This document shows, in pieces, positions 9,267 through 19,155 of a DNA stretch of 64,000 nucleotides (its first letter is position 1; every line of letters begins with the position of its first letter). This stretch comes from Thioclava sp. ES.031 (GTDB taxonomy: Bacteria > Pseudomonadota > Alphaproteobacteria > Rhodobacterales > Rhodobacteraceae). The position numbers and the translations under genes are program-made. Where the stretch lies: contig NZ_PDJO01000001.1 in assembly GCF_002563775.1 (NCBI RefSeq), positions 1,994,001 through 2,058,000 of the forward strand, given 5' to 3'. Below the pieces are notes generated by a model, which did no database searches, was not told the DNA's origin, and saw nothing but the letters and a program-made list of their open reading frames with translations.

Positions 9267-9280
9267 ACAGACAAACCTAA

Positions 9281-9305
9281 AGGGGCGGGCTAGACCCGCC
9301 CTTCT
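9281..9305 (+). terminator. Hairpin between the persulfide dioxygenase and DUF442 genes
   Basis: GGGCGGG (9283-9289) pairs with CCCGCCC (9295-9301) across a 5-base loop, followed by TTCTCT. The T-run is short, so it may act as a weak terminator that lowers expression of the downstream genes rather than ending the transcript. Confidence 0.55.
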
Positions 9306-9335
9306 CTCCCCTACAGGCAGGACAACAGGACCAAT

Positions 9336-9776
9336 ATGGAACCGCGCAAACTTTCCGACGATTTCTCCGTCTCCCCGCAGATCGAGCCCGAAGACGTCGC
9401 CAAGCTCGCCGAGATGGGCTTTCGCACGCTGATCACGAACCGCCCCGACGAAGAGGTCGAGGACGACAAATACCTGTCGGCTAATATCGCGAAGCTCTGT
9501 GCGCAATACGGGCTGAACTATCACTACCTGCCCTATTACCCCGGCGAGATGACCTTCGATCTGGTCCATGATTACGAGGCGATCATGAACACCGCGCCGA
9601 AGCCCGCCTTCGGCTATTGCCGCTCGGGCACGCGTTCGTCGCATCTCTGGGGCATGAGCCAGGCCGGTCGGATGGATCTCGACAAGATCATCGAGGCTGC
9701 GGCCAATGCGGGCTATGACCATTCCTCGCTGATGCCGGTGCTGAAATTCTACGCCACGCGCCGCGGCAAGGTTTGA
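9336..9776 (+). CDS. DUF442 rhodanese/phosphatase-like sulfurtransferase
   Basis: A 146-residue single-domain protein of the TIGR01244/DUF442 family, often annotated as a beta-lactamase hydrolase-like protein. The catalytic loop is YCRSGTRS with C95, a C-x4-R arrangement like the rhodanese loop. In many bacteria this domain is fused or adjacent to persulfide dioxygenase and passes sulfane sulfur to or from it. That is the situation here, 69 bases downstream of the dioxygenase gene. The exact reaction is inferred. Confidence 0.85.
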   Translation: MEPRKLSDDFSVSPQIEPEDVAKLAEMGFRTLITNRPDEEVEDDKYLSANIAKLCAQYGLNYHYLPYYPGEMTFDLVHDYEAIMNTAPKPAFGYCRSGTRSSHLWGMSQAGRMDLDKIIEAAANAGYDHSSLMPVLKFYATRRGKV

Positions 9777-9800
9777 TCCGCGCCTAATCCGAAGACCGAG

Positions 9801-11552
9801 ATGCTCAAACGCTACCTGCCGATCCTCAGCTGGGGGCGCGACTACGATCGCCCGACCTTCGAGGCCGACCTGATCGCGGCTGTGATTGTGACGATCATGC
9901 TGATCCCGCAATCGCTGGCCTATTCGCTGCTGGCTGGCATGCCGCCGGAATACGGGCTCTACGCCTCGGTGCTGCCGCTCTTGATCTACGGGGTCTTCGG
10001 CACCTCGCGGCCTCTGGCCGTGGGGCCGGTCGCGGTGATCTCGCTGATGACGGCAGCCGCGGTGGGCAAGGTTGCGGCGCAGGGCACACCCGAATATATC
10101 GCCGCCGCCGTGGCGCTGGCCTTCCTGTCGGGCGTGATGCTGGTGATCATGGGCTTCCTGCGGATGGGCTTCATCACGGCCTTTCTCAGCCACCCGGTTC
10201 TGTCGGGCTTCACCTCCGCCGTCGGCATCCTGATCGCCGCGGGCCAGATGAAGCATTTCTTCGGCATCCAAGGCGAAAGCGGCGGCATCTTCGACATTCT
10301 CGGCGGCCTTTGGGCGCATCTCGGCCAGACCAACGCCTACACGGTCGTGATCTCGATCCTGTCGCTGGTCTTCCTGTTCTGGGCGCGGCGCGGACTGAAG
10401 CCGCGGCTGCTGAAAGCGGGGCTGTCCGAGCGGCTCGCGGCGATCCTGACCCGCGCGGCCCCCGTCTATGCCGTGGCGGCGACCATTCTGATCACCTGGC
10501 TCTTCGGGCTGGAGGGGCGCGGCGTCCGCGTGGTCGGCACCGTGCCGCTGGGCTTCCCGACGCCGAGCCTTCCGCCCGCCGATCTCGCGCTTTGGAAAGA
10601 GCTTTTCGTCCCGGCGCTGCTGATCGCGATCATCGGCTATGTCGAGACGATCTCCGTCGCCCAGACGCTGGCTGCGAAAAAGCGTCAGCGCATCGATCCG
10701 GATCAGGAATTCATCGCCCTTGGCGGCGCCTCCATCGGCTCCGCGATCTCGGGCGCTTTCCCGGTCACGGGCGGGTTTGCGCGCTCCGTCGTCAGTTTCG
10801 AGGCCGGCGCCACAACGCCCGCCGCCGGGGCCTTCACCGCGATCGGCGTGGCGCTCGCGACCTTCACCCTGACCCCGGCCCTCTATTACCTGCCGCAAGC
10901 GACGCTCGCGGCCACGATCTTCGTCTCGGTGCTGACGCTCGTCGATACCAAAGCGCTCAAGCGCACGTTCAAATACGCACCTCGCGAAGGCGTCGGCATG
11001 GCGCTGACCGTGCTGGTCACGCTGATCTGGGGCGTCGAGGACGGTATCGCTTTCGGCGTCATCCTCTCGATCGCGCTGCGGTTGTGGGCCAGCTCGCGCC
11101 CGCATGTGGCCGAGCTGGGTCAGGTTCCCGGCACCGAGCATTTCCGCAACATCCAGCGCCACCGCGTCAGCTGCGCGCCGGGCGTCCTCAGCCTGCGCAT
11201 CGACGAGAGCCTCTGGTTCCCGAATGCCCGCTTCGTCGAGGAGATGATCTACGACCGCATCGCCAGCGACGAGACGATCAAGCATGTCGTGCTGAACTGC
11301 CCCGCGATCAACCATATCGACATGTCCGCGCTCGAGGCGCTGGAAGAGGTGAACGACCAGCTGAACGATGCGGGCGTGCGGCTGCACCTGTCCGAAGTGA
11401 AGGGCCCGGTGATGGACAGGCTCACGCGTTCGGACCTGATCACCCATCTGACCGGGCAGATCTACCTCACCCATTACGACGCGCTCGCGACGCTTGCCCC
11501 CGAGACCACTCAGGGCTGTGCGCATGAGACCCGCATCGAGACCCATCGCTAA
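9801..11552 (+). CDS. SulP-family anion transporter with STAS domain
   Basis: A 583-residue inner-membrane protein. The N-terminal part has 10 or more hydrophobic segments and the SulP signatures LIPQSLAYSLLAGMPPEYGLYAS and GPVAVISLMTA. The C-terminal STAS domain (from about residue 440) carries LNCPAINHIDMSALEALEEV. SulP proteins carry sulfate, bicarbonate or other anions. Next to persulfide dioxygenase, sulfate or sulfite is the most likely substrate; bicarbonate uptake for the nearby RuBisCO is an alternative the sequence cannot exclude. Starts 24 bases after the DUF442 gene. Confidence 0.9.
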   Translation: MLKRYLPILSWGRDYDRPTFEADLIAAVIVTIMLIPQSLAYSLLAGMPPEYGLYASVLPLLIYGVFGTSRPLAVGPVAVISLMTAAAVGKVAAQGTPEYIAAAVALAFLSGVMLVIMGFLRMGFITAFLSHPVLSGFTSAVGILIAAGQMKHFFGIQGESGGIFDILGGLWAHLGQTNAYTVVISILSLVFLFWARRGLKPRLLKAGLSERLAAILTRAAPVYAVAATILITWLFGLEGRGVRVVGTVPLGFPTPSLPPADLALWKELFVPALLIAIIGYVETISVAQTLAAKKRQRIDPDQEFIALGGASIGSAISGAFPVTGGFARSVVSFEAGATTPAAGAFTAIGVALATFTLTPALYYLPQATLAATIFVSVLTLVDTKALKRTFKYAPREGVGMALTVLVTLIWGVEDGIAFGVILSIALRLWASSRPHVAELGQVPGTEHFRNIQRHRVSCAPGVLSLRIDESLWFPNARFVEEMIYDRIASDETIKHVVLNCPAINHIDMSALEALEEVNDQLNDAGVRLHLSEVKGPVMDRLTRSDLITHLTGQIYLTHYDALATLAPETTQGCAHETRIETHR

Positions 11553-11614
11553 GGAATTTCTGCACTCCACGCGGGTTGCCATGACGCCCGAAAAATAAGA
11601 CATTCGGATAGATT

Positions 11615-11643
11615 TTCCGGCGCGGGGTAGTTGTGCGCCGGAA
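11615..11643. promoter_or_regulatory. Perfect 9-bp inverted repeat upstream of the luxR-family gene
   Basis: TTCCGGCGC (11615-11623) and GCGCCGGAA (11635-11643) form a perfect dyad with an 11-base spacer, about 48 bases before the luxR-family start. No T-run follows, so a terminator role for the SulP gene is less likely. Centre-to-centre spacing of 20 bases would place both half-sites on one DNA face, as for a dimeric regulator. Confidence 0.4.
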
Positions 11644-11690
11644 TAGTAGTAACGAGCTACGCGACCTACCGAAATGTGAGGTGAAACGCG

Positions 11691-12458
11691 ATGTTATCCT
11701 TTTGCGAGGCAGTCTTACGCGCGAAATCCGTTCAAGAGATCTGGACGCGTCATTGCCACGAAATGGAACGATTTGGGTTCGACCGTTTGATCTACGGATT
11801 CACGAGTTTCCGTAAGGGAAACAATTTTGGCCACGAAGACGATTTGTTGATCCTTTCGAACCACGCAAAGGAATATCTCGACATCTTCATCGGTGAGGCG
11901 AAATACCGCCACGCGCCGATGGTGCAATGGACTGCCGAGAATGACGGCGCGTGCTCGTGGCGGGTGGTCGCGGATCGCGCGATGCGGGGCGAGTTGACCC
12001 CGGGCGAGATCGAAGTGATCGAACTCAACCACCGTTTCGGCATCATCGCGGGCTATTCGATCGGCTTTTCCGACCCGCTCTCCTACGCGCGCGGCGCCAT
12101 CGGCCTCGTGGGGCGGCCGGGATTGAGCCAGGACGAAGTCGACCGCATCTGGCGCGAGAACGAGCGCGAGTTGATGGTGATGAACAGCCTCGTGCATCTG
12201 CGCATCTCCACCATGCCCTATTCCACTGGGCGCCGCCCGCTGACGGATCGGCAACGCGAAGTGCTCGAATGGGTGGCCGAGGGGAAGACGACCGCCGATA
12301 TCGCGATCATCATGGGGCTGACACCGTCCACGGTGGAGAAACACCTGCGGCTTGCGCGCGAAGCGCTCGATGTCGACACCACCGCGCAGGCGGTGATGAA
12401 AGCCTCGGTGCAAAAGCAGATCTTCCTCAACGCCTCGCATGCGGCGGCGGCACGTTAA
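11691..12458 (+). CDS. LuxR-family transcription regulator without a synthase
   Basis: A 255-residue protein with an N-terminal autoinducer-binding-like domain (about residues 15-165) and a C-terminal LuxR helix-turn-helix (LTDRQREVLEWVAEGKTTADI, then TPSTVEKHLRLA). By hand alignment on the A-P dipeptide of YRHAPMV, the TraR ligand-contact residues W57, Y61 and D70 correspond to Y, F and A here, so classical acyl-homoserine lactone binding is doubtful. No luxI gene is in the window. The ATG lies about 5 bases after a GAGGTGAAA-type ribosome site. Confidence 0.88.
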   Translation: MLSFCEAVLRAKSVQEIWTRHCHEMERFGFDRLIYGFTSFRKGNNFGHEDDLLILSNHAKEYLDIFIGEAKYRHAPMVQWTAENDGACSWRVVADRAMRGELTPGEIEVIELNHRFGIIAGYSIGFSDPLSYARGAIGLVGRPGLSQDEVDRIWRENERELMVMNSLVHLRISTMPYSTGRRPLTDRQREVLEWVAEGKTTADIAIIMGLTPSTVEKHLRLAREALDVDTTAQAVMKASVQKQIFLNASHAAAAR

Positions 12459-12489
12459 GATCGCCGCTCAACACTCTGCTAGAATACGA

Positions 12490-12519
12490 AAAACGCCGCC
12501 CCGATCAGGGCGGCGTTTT
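12490..12519. terminator. Bidirectional terminator between the luxR-family gene and tsf
   Basis: AAAACGCCGCCC (12490-12501) pairs perfectly with GGGCGGCGTTTT (12508-12519) across a 6-base loop. Read on + it ends in T4 after the luxR-family gene; read on - it also ends in T4 after tsf. It lies between two convergent genes and should serve both. Confidence 0.85.
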
Positions 12520-12544
12520 CCGATTTCAAAGAAGAGGCGCGGGC

Positions 12545-13426
12545 TTAGTTGCCAGCTGCGGTCTTCGCCACTTCGGCGGCGAAATCTTCTTCTTTCTTCT
12601 CGATACCTTCGCCGACTTCCATCCGGACGAAGCCGGTGATTTCGACGCCAGCTTCTTTCGCAGCCTGACCGACGGTGAGGTCGGGGTTGACGACGAATTG
12701 CTGGTTCAGCAGCGTGACTTCCGCGGTGAATTTCTTCATGCGGCCTTCGATCATCTTCTCGATCACCTGCTCGGGCTTGCCCGATTCACGTGCGATGTCG
12801 ATCTGAACCTGCTTTTCCTTCTCGAGGACCGAGGGGTCGAGATCGGCTTCCGACAGCGCGGCCGGGTTGGTCGCGGCGATATGCATCGCGATCTGCTTGC
12901 CGATGCCGTTGTCGGCGCCGTTCAGCGCGACGAGCACACCGATCTTGCCCATGCCTTCAGCGGCGGCGTTGTGCACGTAATGCACCAGCGTGTCGCCTTC
13001 GAGGATGTGCATGCGGCGCAGGTTCATGTTCTCGCCGATACGCGCGATGGCGTCGGTGATCACGTCTTCGACCTTCTTGCCGTTGAGATGGGCGGTCTTG
13101 ACGACCTCGACATCTTCACCGGTTTCCAGCGCGACTTCCGCGATGTCGGAGACGAGCTTCTGGAAATCGGCGTTCTTCGCGACGAAGTCGGTTTCCGAGT
13201 TCATCTCGATCGCGACGCCCTTGCCGTTGTTCACGGCGACAGCGACGAGACCTTCAGCCGCGACGCGGCCGGATTTCTTCGCGGCTTTCGCGAGGCCCTT
13301 GGTGCGCAGCCAGTCAACGGCGGCGTCCATGTCGCCATCGGTCTCGGTCAGCGCTTTTTTCGCGTCCATCATGCCTGCGCCGGTTGCTTCGCGCAGTTCC
13401 TTCACCTGAGCGGCGGTAATCGCCAT
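12545..13426 (-). CDS. tsf: Elongation factor Ts
   Basis: A 293-residue guanine-nucleotide exchange factor that recycles EF-Tu. The N-terminus [20 protein letters not shown] and the TDFVAKN motif near residue 83 are diagnostic. It lies 73 bases downstream of rpsB, the standard rpsB-tsf order, and ends just before a strong terminator. Length is normal for alphaproteobacterial EF-Ts. Confidence 0.97.
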   Translation of the reverse strand: MAITAAQVKELREATGAGMMDAKKALTETDGDMDAAVDWLRTKGLAKAAKKSGRVAAEGLVAVAVNNGKGVAIEMNSETDFVAKNADFQKLVSDIAEVALETGEDVEVVKTAHLNGKKVEDVITDAIARIGENMNLRRMHILEGDTLVHYVHNAAAEGMGKIGVLVALNGADNGIGKQIAMHIAATNPAALSEADLDPSVLEKEKQVQIDIARESGKPEQVIEKMIEGRMKKFTAEVTLLNQQFVVNPDLTVGQAAKEAGVEITGFVRMEVGEGIEKKEEDFAAEVAKTAAGN

Positions 13427-13499
13427 GGTCGGATCTCCTTCAAGAACTCTGCGAGGGCGGGATACCCCGCCCTCATGTCATCTGGGTGACGGTCGTGGC

Positions 13500-14273
13500 T
13501 TACTCGGCCTCGGCCTCGGCCAGCGCCTCTTCGACCGGGGTCTCGGTGAGGGCACCGACATCGACGCCCGCCGCGCCCATCTGGGCCGACATGCCGTCGA
13601 GAGCTGCGCGCGAAGCGAGGTCGCAATAGAGCGCGATGGCGCGCGCCGCGTCATCGTTGCCCGGGATCACGTAATCCACGCCGTTCGGCGGGCAGTTGGT
13701 GTCGACCACGGCCACGACCGGGATGCCGAGCTTCTTGGCTTCCGCGATGGCGAGGTCTTCCTTGTTCACGTCGATCACGAACAGGAGGTCCGGCAGACCG
13801 CCCATTTCGCGGATACCACCGAGCGACGCCTGAAGCTTCGCCTGGTCACGCTCCATGCCGAGACGCTCTTTCTTGGTCAGGCCTTCAGCGCCCTGCTCGA
13901 GCTTCTCGTCGATCTCGTTGAGACGCTTGATCGACTGGGAGACGGTCTTCCAGTTGGTCAGCGTGCCGCCGAGCCAGCGGTGGTTCATGTAATACTGTGC
14001 GCATTTCTCAGCGGCTTCAGCGATCGGGCGAGCCGCCTGACGCTTGGTGCCGACGAAGAGAACGCGGCCGTTTTTCGCAACGGTATCGCGGATGACCTGC
14101 AGAGCCTGGTCGAGCATCGGAACGGTCTGGGTCAGATCGATGATGTGGATGCCGTTACGCTCGCCATAGATGTACTGACCCATACGGGGGTTCCAACGCT
14201 GCGTCTGGTGGCCAAAGTGAACGCCAGCTTCCAAGAGCTGACGCAGGGAGAATTCAGGAAGCGCCATGTCCAA
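13500..14273 (-). CDS. rpsB: 30S ribosomal protein S2
   Basis: A 257-residue S2 protein with [18 protein letters not shown] near the N-terminus and [21 protein letters not shown] in the middle. It has the acidic, glutamate- and alanine-rich C-terminal tail (AEAEAE) common in alphaproteobacteria. S2 joins the small subunit late and is needed for S1 binding. First gene of rpsB-tsf with a good promoter about 110 bases upstream, which leaves a leader of roughly 105 bases. Confidence 0.97.
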   Translation of the reverse strand: MDMALPEFSLRQLLEAGVHFGHQTQRWNPRMGQYIYGERNGIHIIDLTQTVPMLDQALQVIRDTVAKNGRVLFVGTKRQAARPIAEAAEKCAQYYMNHRWLGGTLTNWKTVSQSIKRLNEIDEKLEQGAEGLTKKERLGMERDQAKLQASLGGIREMGGLPDLLFVIDVNKEDLAIAEAKKLGIPVVAVVDTNCPPNGVDYVIPGNDDAARAIALYCDLASRAALDGMSAQMGAAGVDVGALTETPVEEALAEAEAE

Positions 14274-14383
14274 TTCCTTTTCCGGTTTGCGCCTGAGCGG
14301 AGGGTCTCAGGGCAGATGCCCCAACCGGTGGACCTTTGAGGATGTCTCCCCCATCGGCCCGCCTCCGCCTGTGAAGTGCGCGC

Positions 14384-14412
14384 GATATAGACCCAACGCG
14401 CGAGCTTGGCAA
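14384..14412 (-). promoter_or_regulatory. Promoter of rpsB-tsf
   Basis: On the minus strand TTGCCA (14407-14412) is followed after exactly 17 bases by TATATC (14384-14389), a close sigma-70 match. Transcription would begin near 14378 and run through a leader of about 105 bases into rpsB. S2 autoregulates through its leader in other bacteria; nothing here proves that. Confidence 0.65.
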
Positions 14413-14465
14413 CCCCTACCGGTCACGGGCGTCCCCGGGAAAACCAAGGCGCGCGCGCCTGCTTC

Positions 14466-14535
14466 GGCTTGGTGAAAATATCCCGGGGCGAATTCCCGTC
14501 AGCGAAGAGGGGCAGCGCCCCTGCCCCGGTCGACC
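14466..14535. repeat. Dispersed intergenic repeat, copy A
   Basis: Contains CTTGG followed by AAAATATCCCGGGG (14475-14488) and then GGGGCAGCGCCCC (14509-14521), with AGCCTAC just after. The same blocks recur at 19265-19380, and the first recurs at 45540-45556. Lies between hflX and rpsB. Confidence 0.6.
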
Positions 14536-14539
14536 CAGC

Positions 14540-15826
14540 CTACAGTGCCCGGAACCGGTTGCGCTGGCTGCCGGTCCATTCGACCTCGAAGGTCCAGCCC
14601 TCTTCAGTCTGGGTCTCGCCGCGGATCACATTCTGCTCGTGCAGCCATGCGCGCTTGCGCCCATCCGCGAAGCGAAGCGTGATTTCCTCGTGGTAGCGTT
14701 CTTCCGAGAGCTTTTCGTCGATCGCCGCCAGAAGCGCGTCGAGCCCGTCCCCGGTCAGCGCCGAGATCGCCTGCAGATCGGGCTCGCGCGCCTCCTGCAC
14801 CATCAGCGCGCGGCGCTGATCGGGCGGAACCGCGTCCATCTTGTTCCAGACCTCGATCAGCGGCACTTCCTTGGCGACGCCGAGCTTGGCGAGAATGTCG
14901 TTCACATCCTCCGCCTGTTCCTCGGTCTCGGGATGCGAGATGTCGCGGACATGCAAGATCAGATCGGCTTCGAGCACCTCTTCCAGCGTCGCGCGGAAGG
15001 CGGCGACAAGCTGGGTCGGCAGGTCCGAGATGAAACCCACCGTGTCGGACAGGATCACCTTGCGCCCGGTGGGCAGTTCCAGCCCGCGCATCGTCGGGTC
15101 GAGCGTGGCGAACAGCATATCTTTCGCCAGCACTTCCGCCCCGGTCACGCGGTTGAACAGCGTGGATTTCCCGGCATTGGTGTAGCCCACCAGCGCCACG
15201 ATCGGGAACGGCACCTTGCGGCGCGCGGCGCGGTGCAGCTCGCGGGTCTTCACGACCTTCGCAAGCTGACGGCGCAGACGCACGATCTGCTCGTCGATGG
15301 CACGGCGGTCGGCCTCGATCTGGGTCTCGCCGGGGCCGCCGACGAAGCCGAGCCCGCCGCGCTGACGCTCGAGGTGGGTCCAGGCCCGCACCAGCCGCGT
15401 GCGCTGATAACTGAGCGCGGCCAGCTCCACCTGCAACACACCTTCCCGGGTGCGCGCACGGTCGGCGAAAATCTCGAGGATCAGCCCGGTCCGGTCGAGG
15501 AGCTTCACCCCCCATTCCTTCTCGAGGTTACGCTGCTGCACGGGCGTCACCGGCCCGTCGATGAAGACAAGGTCGATCTCGTTCGCTTCCAGCCGCGCCT
15601 TGATCTCGGCGAGCTTACCCTGGCCGAACAGCTTGCCCGGCTCGGGCTTGCGCAGCTTCACGATCTCCTCGCCCACGACCTCCAGATGCGGCAGGGCCGC
15701 GGCCAGCGAGACCGCTTCGGACAGCGCGAATTGGGGCAAGTGCCGTTGGCCCTCTCGCGACGGAATGTCGGGATGGATCACGTAGGCCCGCGTGTCGGGC
15801 GTCTCGGTAGAGGTCGTTTCGCTCAA
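14540..15826 (-). CDS. hflX: GTPase HflX
   Basis: A 428-residue ribosome-associated GTPase. An N-terminal nucleotide-binding domain ends in a glycine-rich linker (RQRGGLGFVGGPGETQIE). Then come the G domain with GYTNAGKST (P-loop), DTVGFISDLP (G3) and NKMD (G4). HflX splits stalled or heat-damaged 70S ribosomes. Last gene of the trkA-trkH-hfq-hflX run, 33 bases after hfq, a neighbourhood shared by many alphaproteobacteria. Confidence 0.95.
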   Translation of the reverse strand: MSETTSTETPDTRAYVIHPDIPSREGQRHLPQFALSEAVSLAAALPHLEVVGEEIVKLRKPEPGKLFGQGKLAEIKARLEANEIDLVFIDGPVTPVQQRNLEKEWGVKLLDRTGLILEIFADRARTREGVLQVELAALSYQRTRLVRAWTHLERQRGGLGFVGGPGETQIEADRRAIDEQIVRLRRQLAKVVKTRELHRAARRKVPFPIVALVGYTNAGKSTLFNRVTGAEVLAKDMLFATLDPTMRGLELPTGRKVILSDTVGFISDLPTQLVAAFRATLEEVLEADLILHVRDISHPETEEQAEDVNDILAKLGVAKEVPLIEVWNKMDAVPPDQRRALMVQEAREPDLQAISALTGDGLDALLAAIDEKLSEERYHEEITLRFADGRKRAWLHEQNVIRGETQTEEGWTFEVEWTGSQRNRFRAL

Positions 15827-15859
15827 GATATGTATCGCTAAAGCCGCGTGCCGCGACGC

Positions 15860-16093
15860 TTAGTCGTCGCCTTCGTAAAGCGAAATAGGCTGTCCCGGCA
15901 TGATCGTCGAGATCGCGTGCTTGTAGACAAGCTGAGATTGCCCATCGCGGCGCAGAAGCACGCAGAAGTTGTCAAACCAGGTGATGACGCCTTGCAGCTT
16001 CACCCCGTTGATCAGGAAAATCGTGACCGGAACCTTCGTTTTGCGAACGTGATTGAGGAATGCGTCCTGCAGGTTCTGTTTATCGCCAGCCAT
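15860..16093 (-). CDS. hfq: RNA chaperone Hfq
   Basis: A 77-residue Sm-like protein that pairs small RNAs with mRNAs. The start [20 protein letters not shown], the Sm1 motif [21 protein letters not shown] and the Sm2 block [10 protein letters not shown] are all present. The start at 16093 gives the standard length; an in-frame upstream extension to 16192 lacks family similarity and was dropped. The short C-terminus is typical of alphaproteobacteria. Its presence fits an organism using trans-acting small RNAs. Confidence 0.97.
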   Translation of the reverse strand: MAGDKQNLQDAFLNHVRKTKVPVTIFLINGVKLQGVITWFDNFCVLLRRDGQSQLVYKHAISTIMPGQPISLYEGDD

Positions 16094-16242
16094 ATTGTTC
16101 TTGCCCTTGTTCGTGTCTCGCGTCCGGGCGTCTGCGTCAAAGACACCCAGTTGAGTCAAGTATGCAGTGCACAGCGGGAGATTCCAGCCCAAAAAACAGT
16201 TTGTTAGGCCCTGAGCCAGAATTTGCGTATCAAATCCGGGAT

Positions 16243-17766
16243 TCAGGAGCGCCAGAACTCGGGGTTGAAGAGCGCGATAATGGCCAGCGTCTCGAGCCGC
16301 CCAAGCACCATGGCAAAGGCGAATATAGCCTTGATGGGCTCGCTCAAATGGGCCCAGCTCAGCGGCACATCCGCCGCGATCCCCGCCAGCGGACCCGTAT
16401 TCGACAGCGCCGCGATCGTCAGGATCGTCGCCGGCTCGAAAGACAGGCCGAACAGCGAAACCGCCATCATCACCCCGCCGATCGAGATCGCAAACAGCAT
16501 GAACACGATCCAGCTGATATAGGCGCCCTCCCGGCGCAGCCTGCGCGCCATCATGCCGCCGCCCGCGATGGAATTGGGGTAGATCAGCTTGTCGAGTTCG
16601 CGCTCGCCGTGGCGCAGCAGTGCGTAGACGCGCAGCAGCCGCACGCCGCCCGCCGTCGTCGCGACCCCGCCGCCGATGATCGCAAGCCCCGCGAGGATCA
16701 GCCCCGGCGTGCCCAGACCCGACCAGTCGCGCGCGTCATGCCACGCCGACGATTCGAAGCCGGTGGTGGTCAGGAAGGACAGCGAGGTGAAAAGCGAGCC
16801 CCAGATCGATTTGAAGATCGCGCCGAAATCGCCCGGCGTGCGTACTTCCAGCGCCGCGATCCAGTGGCGGATGAAGAGAAACAGCGGCACGAGGATCACC
16901 AGCGCCGCGGCCAGACGCAGCTCGGGATCGTCGATCAGCTTCGGCGAGGCGCGCAGCTCGCCCCCGCCCGGCCAGAGCCTGCGCGACAGCGCGGGCAGGA
17001 AGAACACGAAGATCACCATCTCGCCGGCCATGCCGGAGCGCGCATTGGCCATCCCGCCCACCGGCGAAATCCCCGAAGTCGACAGCGTGGACATCGCATG
17101 GATCAGCGCCGTCAGCGACCGGTCCCCCGCCATCAGCAGACAGACCCACAGCAGGACCGTCAGCCCGGTATAGATCGGCGCAAGCGACACCGCGTAATGG
17201 GCGATGCGCTCGGACATCTCCGCCCCGCCATCGGCTGCCGGGGCCGCGGCGGCTGGCGCGCCGGAAGGACCGCCCGAGAAGAACACCTCGAAGCCGCCCA
17301 GCCGCATCGGCGCGAGAACCGCGATCGCCATCACGAGGATGAAGAACCCGCCCATCCACGCGACCAGCCCGCGCCACAGATGGACCGACCCGACCAGCCG
17401 GGTGGGCTCGTAGAGCGTGCCGCCCGTGGTCGTGAAGGCCGAAACCATCTCCCACCAGCTGTTGAAGAACGAGGTGTCGCGCACCGCGATATAAAACGGC
17501 ACCGCCAGCATCAGCGGCAGCACCGTGAAGGCGGCGAGCATGATCAGAAGGCTCGCCCGCCCGGCGCGCGCAGGCCGCGGGTTCGACCCGTTGGCCAAGC
17601 CGATCAGCGCGGTCGCGAACAAAAACAGCGTGGCCGAATAGAAGAAGGACCGCGCCGTATGGTGATGATGAGTCAAAAGCGCATGGATCGCCGGCACATA
17701 CATCGCCAGCGCCGAGACTCCCATCAGGAGGATCGGCAGCGGCAAGGCCTTGATCATGCGTTCCAT
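16243..17766 (-). CDS. trkH: Trk potassium transporter membrane subunit
   Basis: A 507-residue integral membrane protein with about 10 to 12 hydrophobic segments and the selectivity-filter-like loops typical of TrkH, such as [12 protein letters not shown] near residue 112 and [12 protein letters not shown] near residue 230. It imports potassium together with the NAD-binding gating subunit TrkA, encoded 12 bases upstream. Together they set cell potassium and turgor. The gene ends about 150 bases before hfq. Confidence 0.92.
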   Translation of the reverse strand: MERMIKALPLPILLMGVSALAMYVPAIHALLTHHHHTARSFFYSATLFLFATALIGLANGSNPRPARAGRASLLIMLAAFTVLPLMLAVPFYIAVRDTSFFNSWWEMVSAFTTTGGTLYEPTRLVGSVHLWRGLVAWMGGFFILVMAIAVLAPMRLGGFEVFFSGGPSGAPAAAAPAADGGAEMSERIAHYAVSLAPIYTGLTVLLWVCLLMAGDRSLTALIHAMSTLSTSGISPVGGMANARSGMAGEMVIFVFFLPALSRRLWPGGGELRASPKLIDDPELRLAAALVILVPLFLFIRHWIAALEVRTPGDFGAIFKSIWGSLFTSLSFLTTTGFESSAWHDARDWSGLGTPGLILAGLAIIGGGVATTAGGVRLLRVYALLRHGERELDKLIYPNSIAGGGMMARRLRREGAYISWIVFMLFAISIGGVMMAVSLFGLSFEPATILTIAALSNTGPLAGIAADVPLSWAHLSEPIKAIFAFAMVLGRLETLAIIALFNPEFWRS

Positions 17767-17778
17767 GCGGAGCGGCCC

Positions 17779-19155
17779 TTAGAAGAAGTCGATGGAGACC
17801 TGCAACAGGCGCTCCACTTCGGGCACATCGGAGGTCAGCGCGAACAGGACCACGATATCGCCTTCTTCGATGCGGGTATTGCCGGTGGGTTTGACGATCT
17901 TGTCGCCCTTGCGGATCGCGCCGATCAGCACGCCCTCGGGGAAATCGACATCGCGCACCGCCTTGCCCGACATCGGCGAGGTGCCCATGACCTGCGCCTC
18001 GATCGCCTCGCCCTCGGCATCGCCGATCGAGTAGATCGCGCGCACCCGGCCATGCCGGATATGGCGCAGGATCGAGGACACGGTGGTCGCGCGCGGGTTG
18101 ATATAGGCGTCGATATCGAGCGCCGACAGCAAGGGCGCGAGCGTCGGGTCGTTGATCAGACAGATCGCCATCCGGCAGCCCGCCTGTTTCGCGCGCACCG
18201 AGACGAGGATATTGGTCTTGTCGTCATCGGTGATCGCCAGAACCGCATCGGCGGTGGCGATATTCGCCTCCTCCAGCAGTTCCGAGCTCATCCCGTCGCC
18301 ATTGAGCACGATGGTCCGGTCCAGCGCATCGGCGGCCTTCTCGGCCTGCCCGCGCGAGCGTTCGATGATCTTGGCGCGCACCCGCTCGGTCCGCGCTTCG
18401 AGCGCCTTGGCCACGCTGAGGCCCACATTCCCGCCGCCGATGATGACGATGCGTTCCTGCTTCTGGGTGGATTTGCCGAAGATATCGAGCGTCCGGTTCA
18501 CGTCCTCGACATGGGCGAAGACATAGATCTGGTCGCCCGCAAACAGCTGATCGCCCGGCTCGGGCGCGAACAGCCGCCCCTCGCGGCGAATGCCGACCAC
18601 GACCGCGCGCAGCGTCGAGAACAGATCGGTGAGCTGGCGCAGCGGCGTGTCGAGCACCGGGCAATCGGCGTCCAGCTCGATCCCCAGAAGCTGCAGCTGC
18701 TCGTCGAGGAAGCTTTCCGTGTCGAAAGTCGAGGGTGCCGCCAGACGGCGCAGCGCGGCCTCGGCCACCTCGCGCTCAGGCGAGATGATCACGTCGATCG
18801 GCAGGTGATCGCGGCGGTAGAGATCGGAATATTGCGGCTGCAGATAGCTTTGCGCCCGGATGCGGGCGATCTTGCGCGTGATCCCGAAGACCGACATGGC
18901 GACCTGACAGGTCACCATGTTGACCTCGTCGGAATGGGTCGCGGCGATCATCAGATCGCAGTCGCGCGCCCCGGCCTGCTCCAGAATGTCGGGATGCGAG
19001 GCGAAGCCCACCACGCCCTGGACGTCGAGCGTATCGGCCGCGCGCCGCACCAGTTCGGGGTTGGAATCGACCACCGTGACGTCGTTGCGCTCGCCCGCCA
19101 GATGGCGCGCGATCTGCCAACCGACCTGACCCGCACCGCAGATGATAACCTTCAT
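17779..19155 (-). CDS. trkA: Trk potassium transporter NAD-binding subunit
   Basis: A 458-residue cytoplasmic protein made of two RCK/TrkA-N Rossmann domains, the first beginning KVIICGAGQVGWQIARHLA and the second near residue 235 with IVIIGGGNVGLSVAKAL. TrkA-C segments follow each domain. It gates TrkH in response to nucleotides. GGAGG precedes its ATG. In many relatives ntrYX lies just upstream; here the upstream neighbour is instead a divergent phosphoesterase gene. Confidence 0.95.
   Translation of the reverse strand: MKVIICGAGQVGWQIARHLAGERNDVTVVDSNPELVRRAADTLDVQGVVGFASHPDILEQAGARDCDLMIAATHSDEVNMVTCQVAMSVFGITRKIARIRAQSYLQPQYSDLYRRDHLPIDVIISPEREVAEAALRRLAAPSTFDTESFLDEQLQLLGIELDADCPVLDTPLRQLTDLFSTLRAVVVGIRREGRLFAPEPGDQLFAGDQIYVFAHVEDVNRTLDIFGKSTQKQERIVIIGGGNVGLSVAKALEARTERVRAKIIERSRGQAEKAADALDRTIVLNGDGMSSELLEEANIATADAVLAITDDDKTNILVSVRAKQAGCRMAICLINDPTLAPLLSALDIDAYINPRATTVSSILRHIRHGRVRAIYSIGDAEGEAIEAQVMGTSPMSGKAVRDVDFPEGVLIGAIRKGDKIVKPTGNTRIEEGDIVVLFALTSDVPEVERLLQVSIDFF

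Noticed and set aside
8385..11603. A 1072-codon open frame on the minus strand
   Set aside because: It runs opposite to three well-supported genes (persulfide dioxygenase, DUF442, SulP). Its composition (His, Arg, Gly and Asp rich) is that of a high-GC antisense shadow.
16094..16192. N-terminal extension of Hfq
   Set aside because: The extension is not conserved in the Hfq family and the internal start gives the standard 77 residues.
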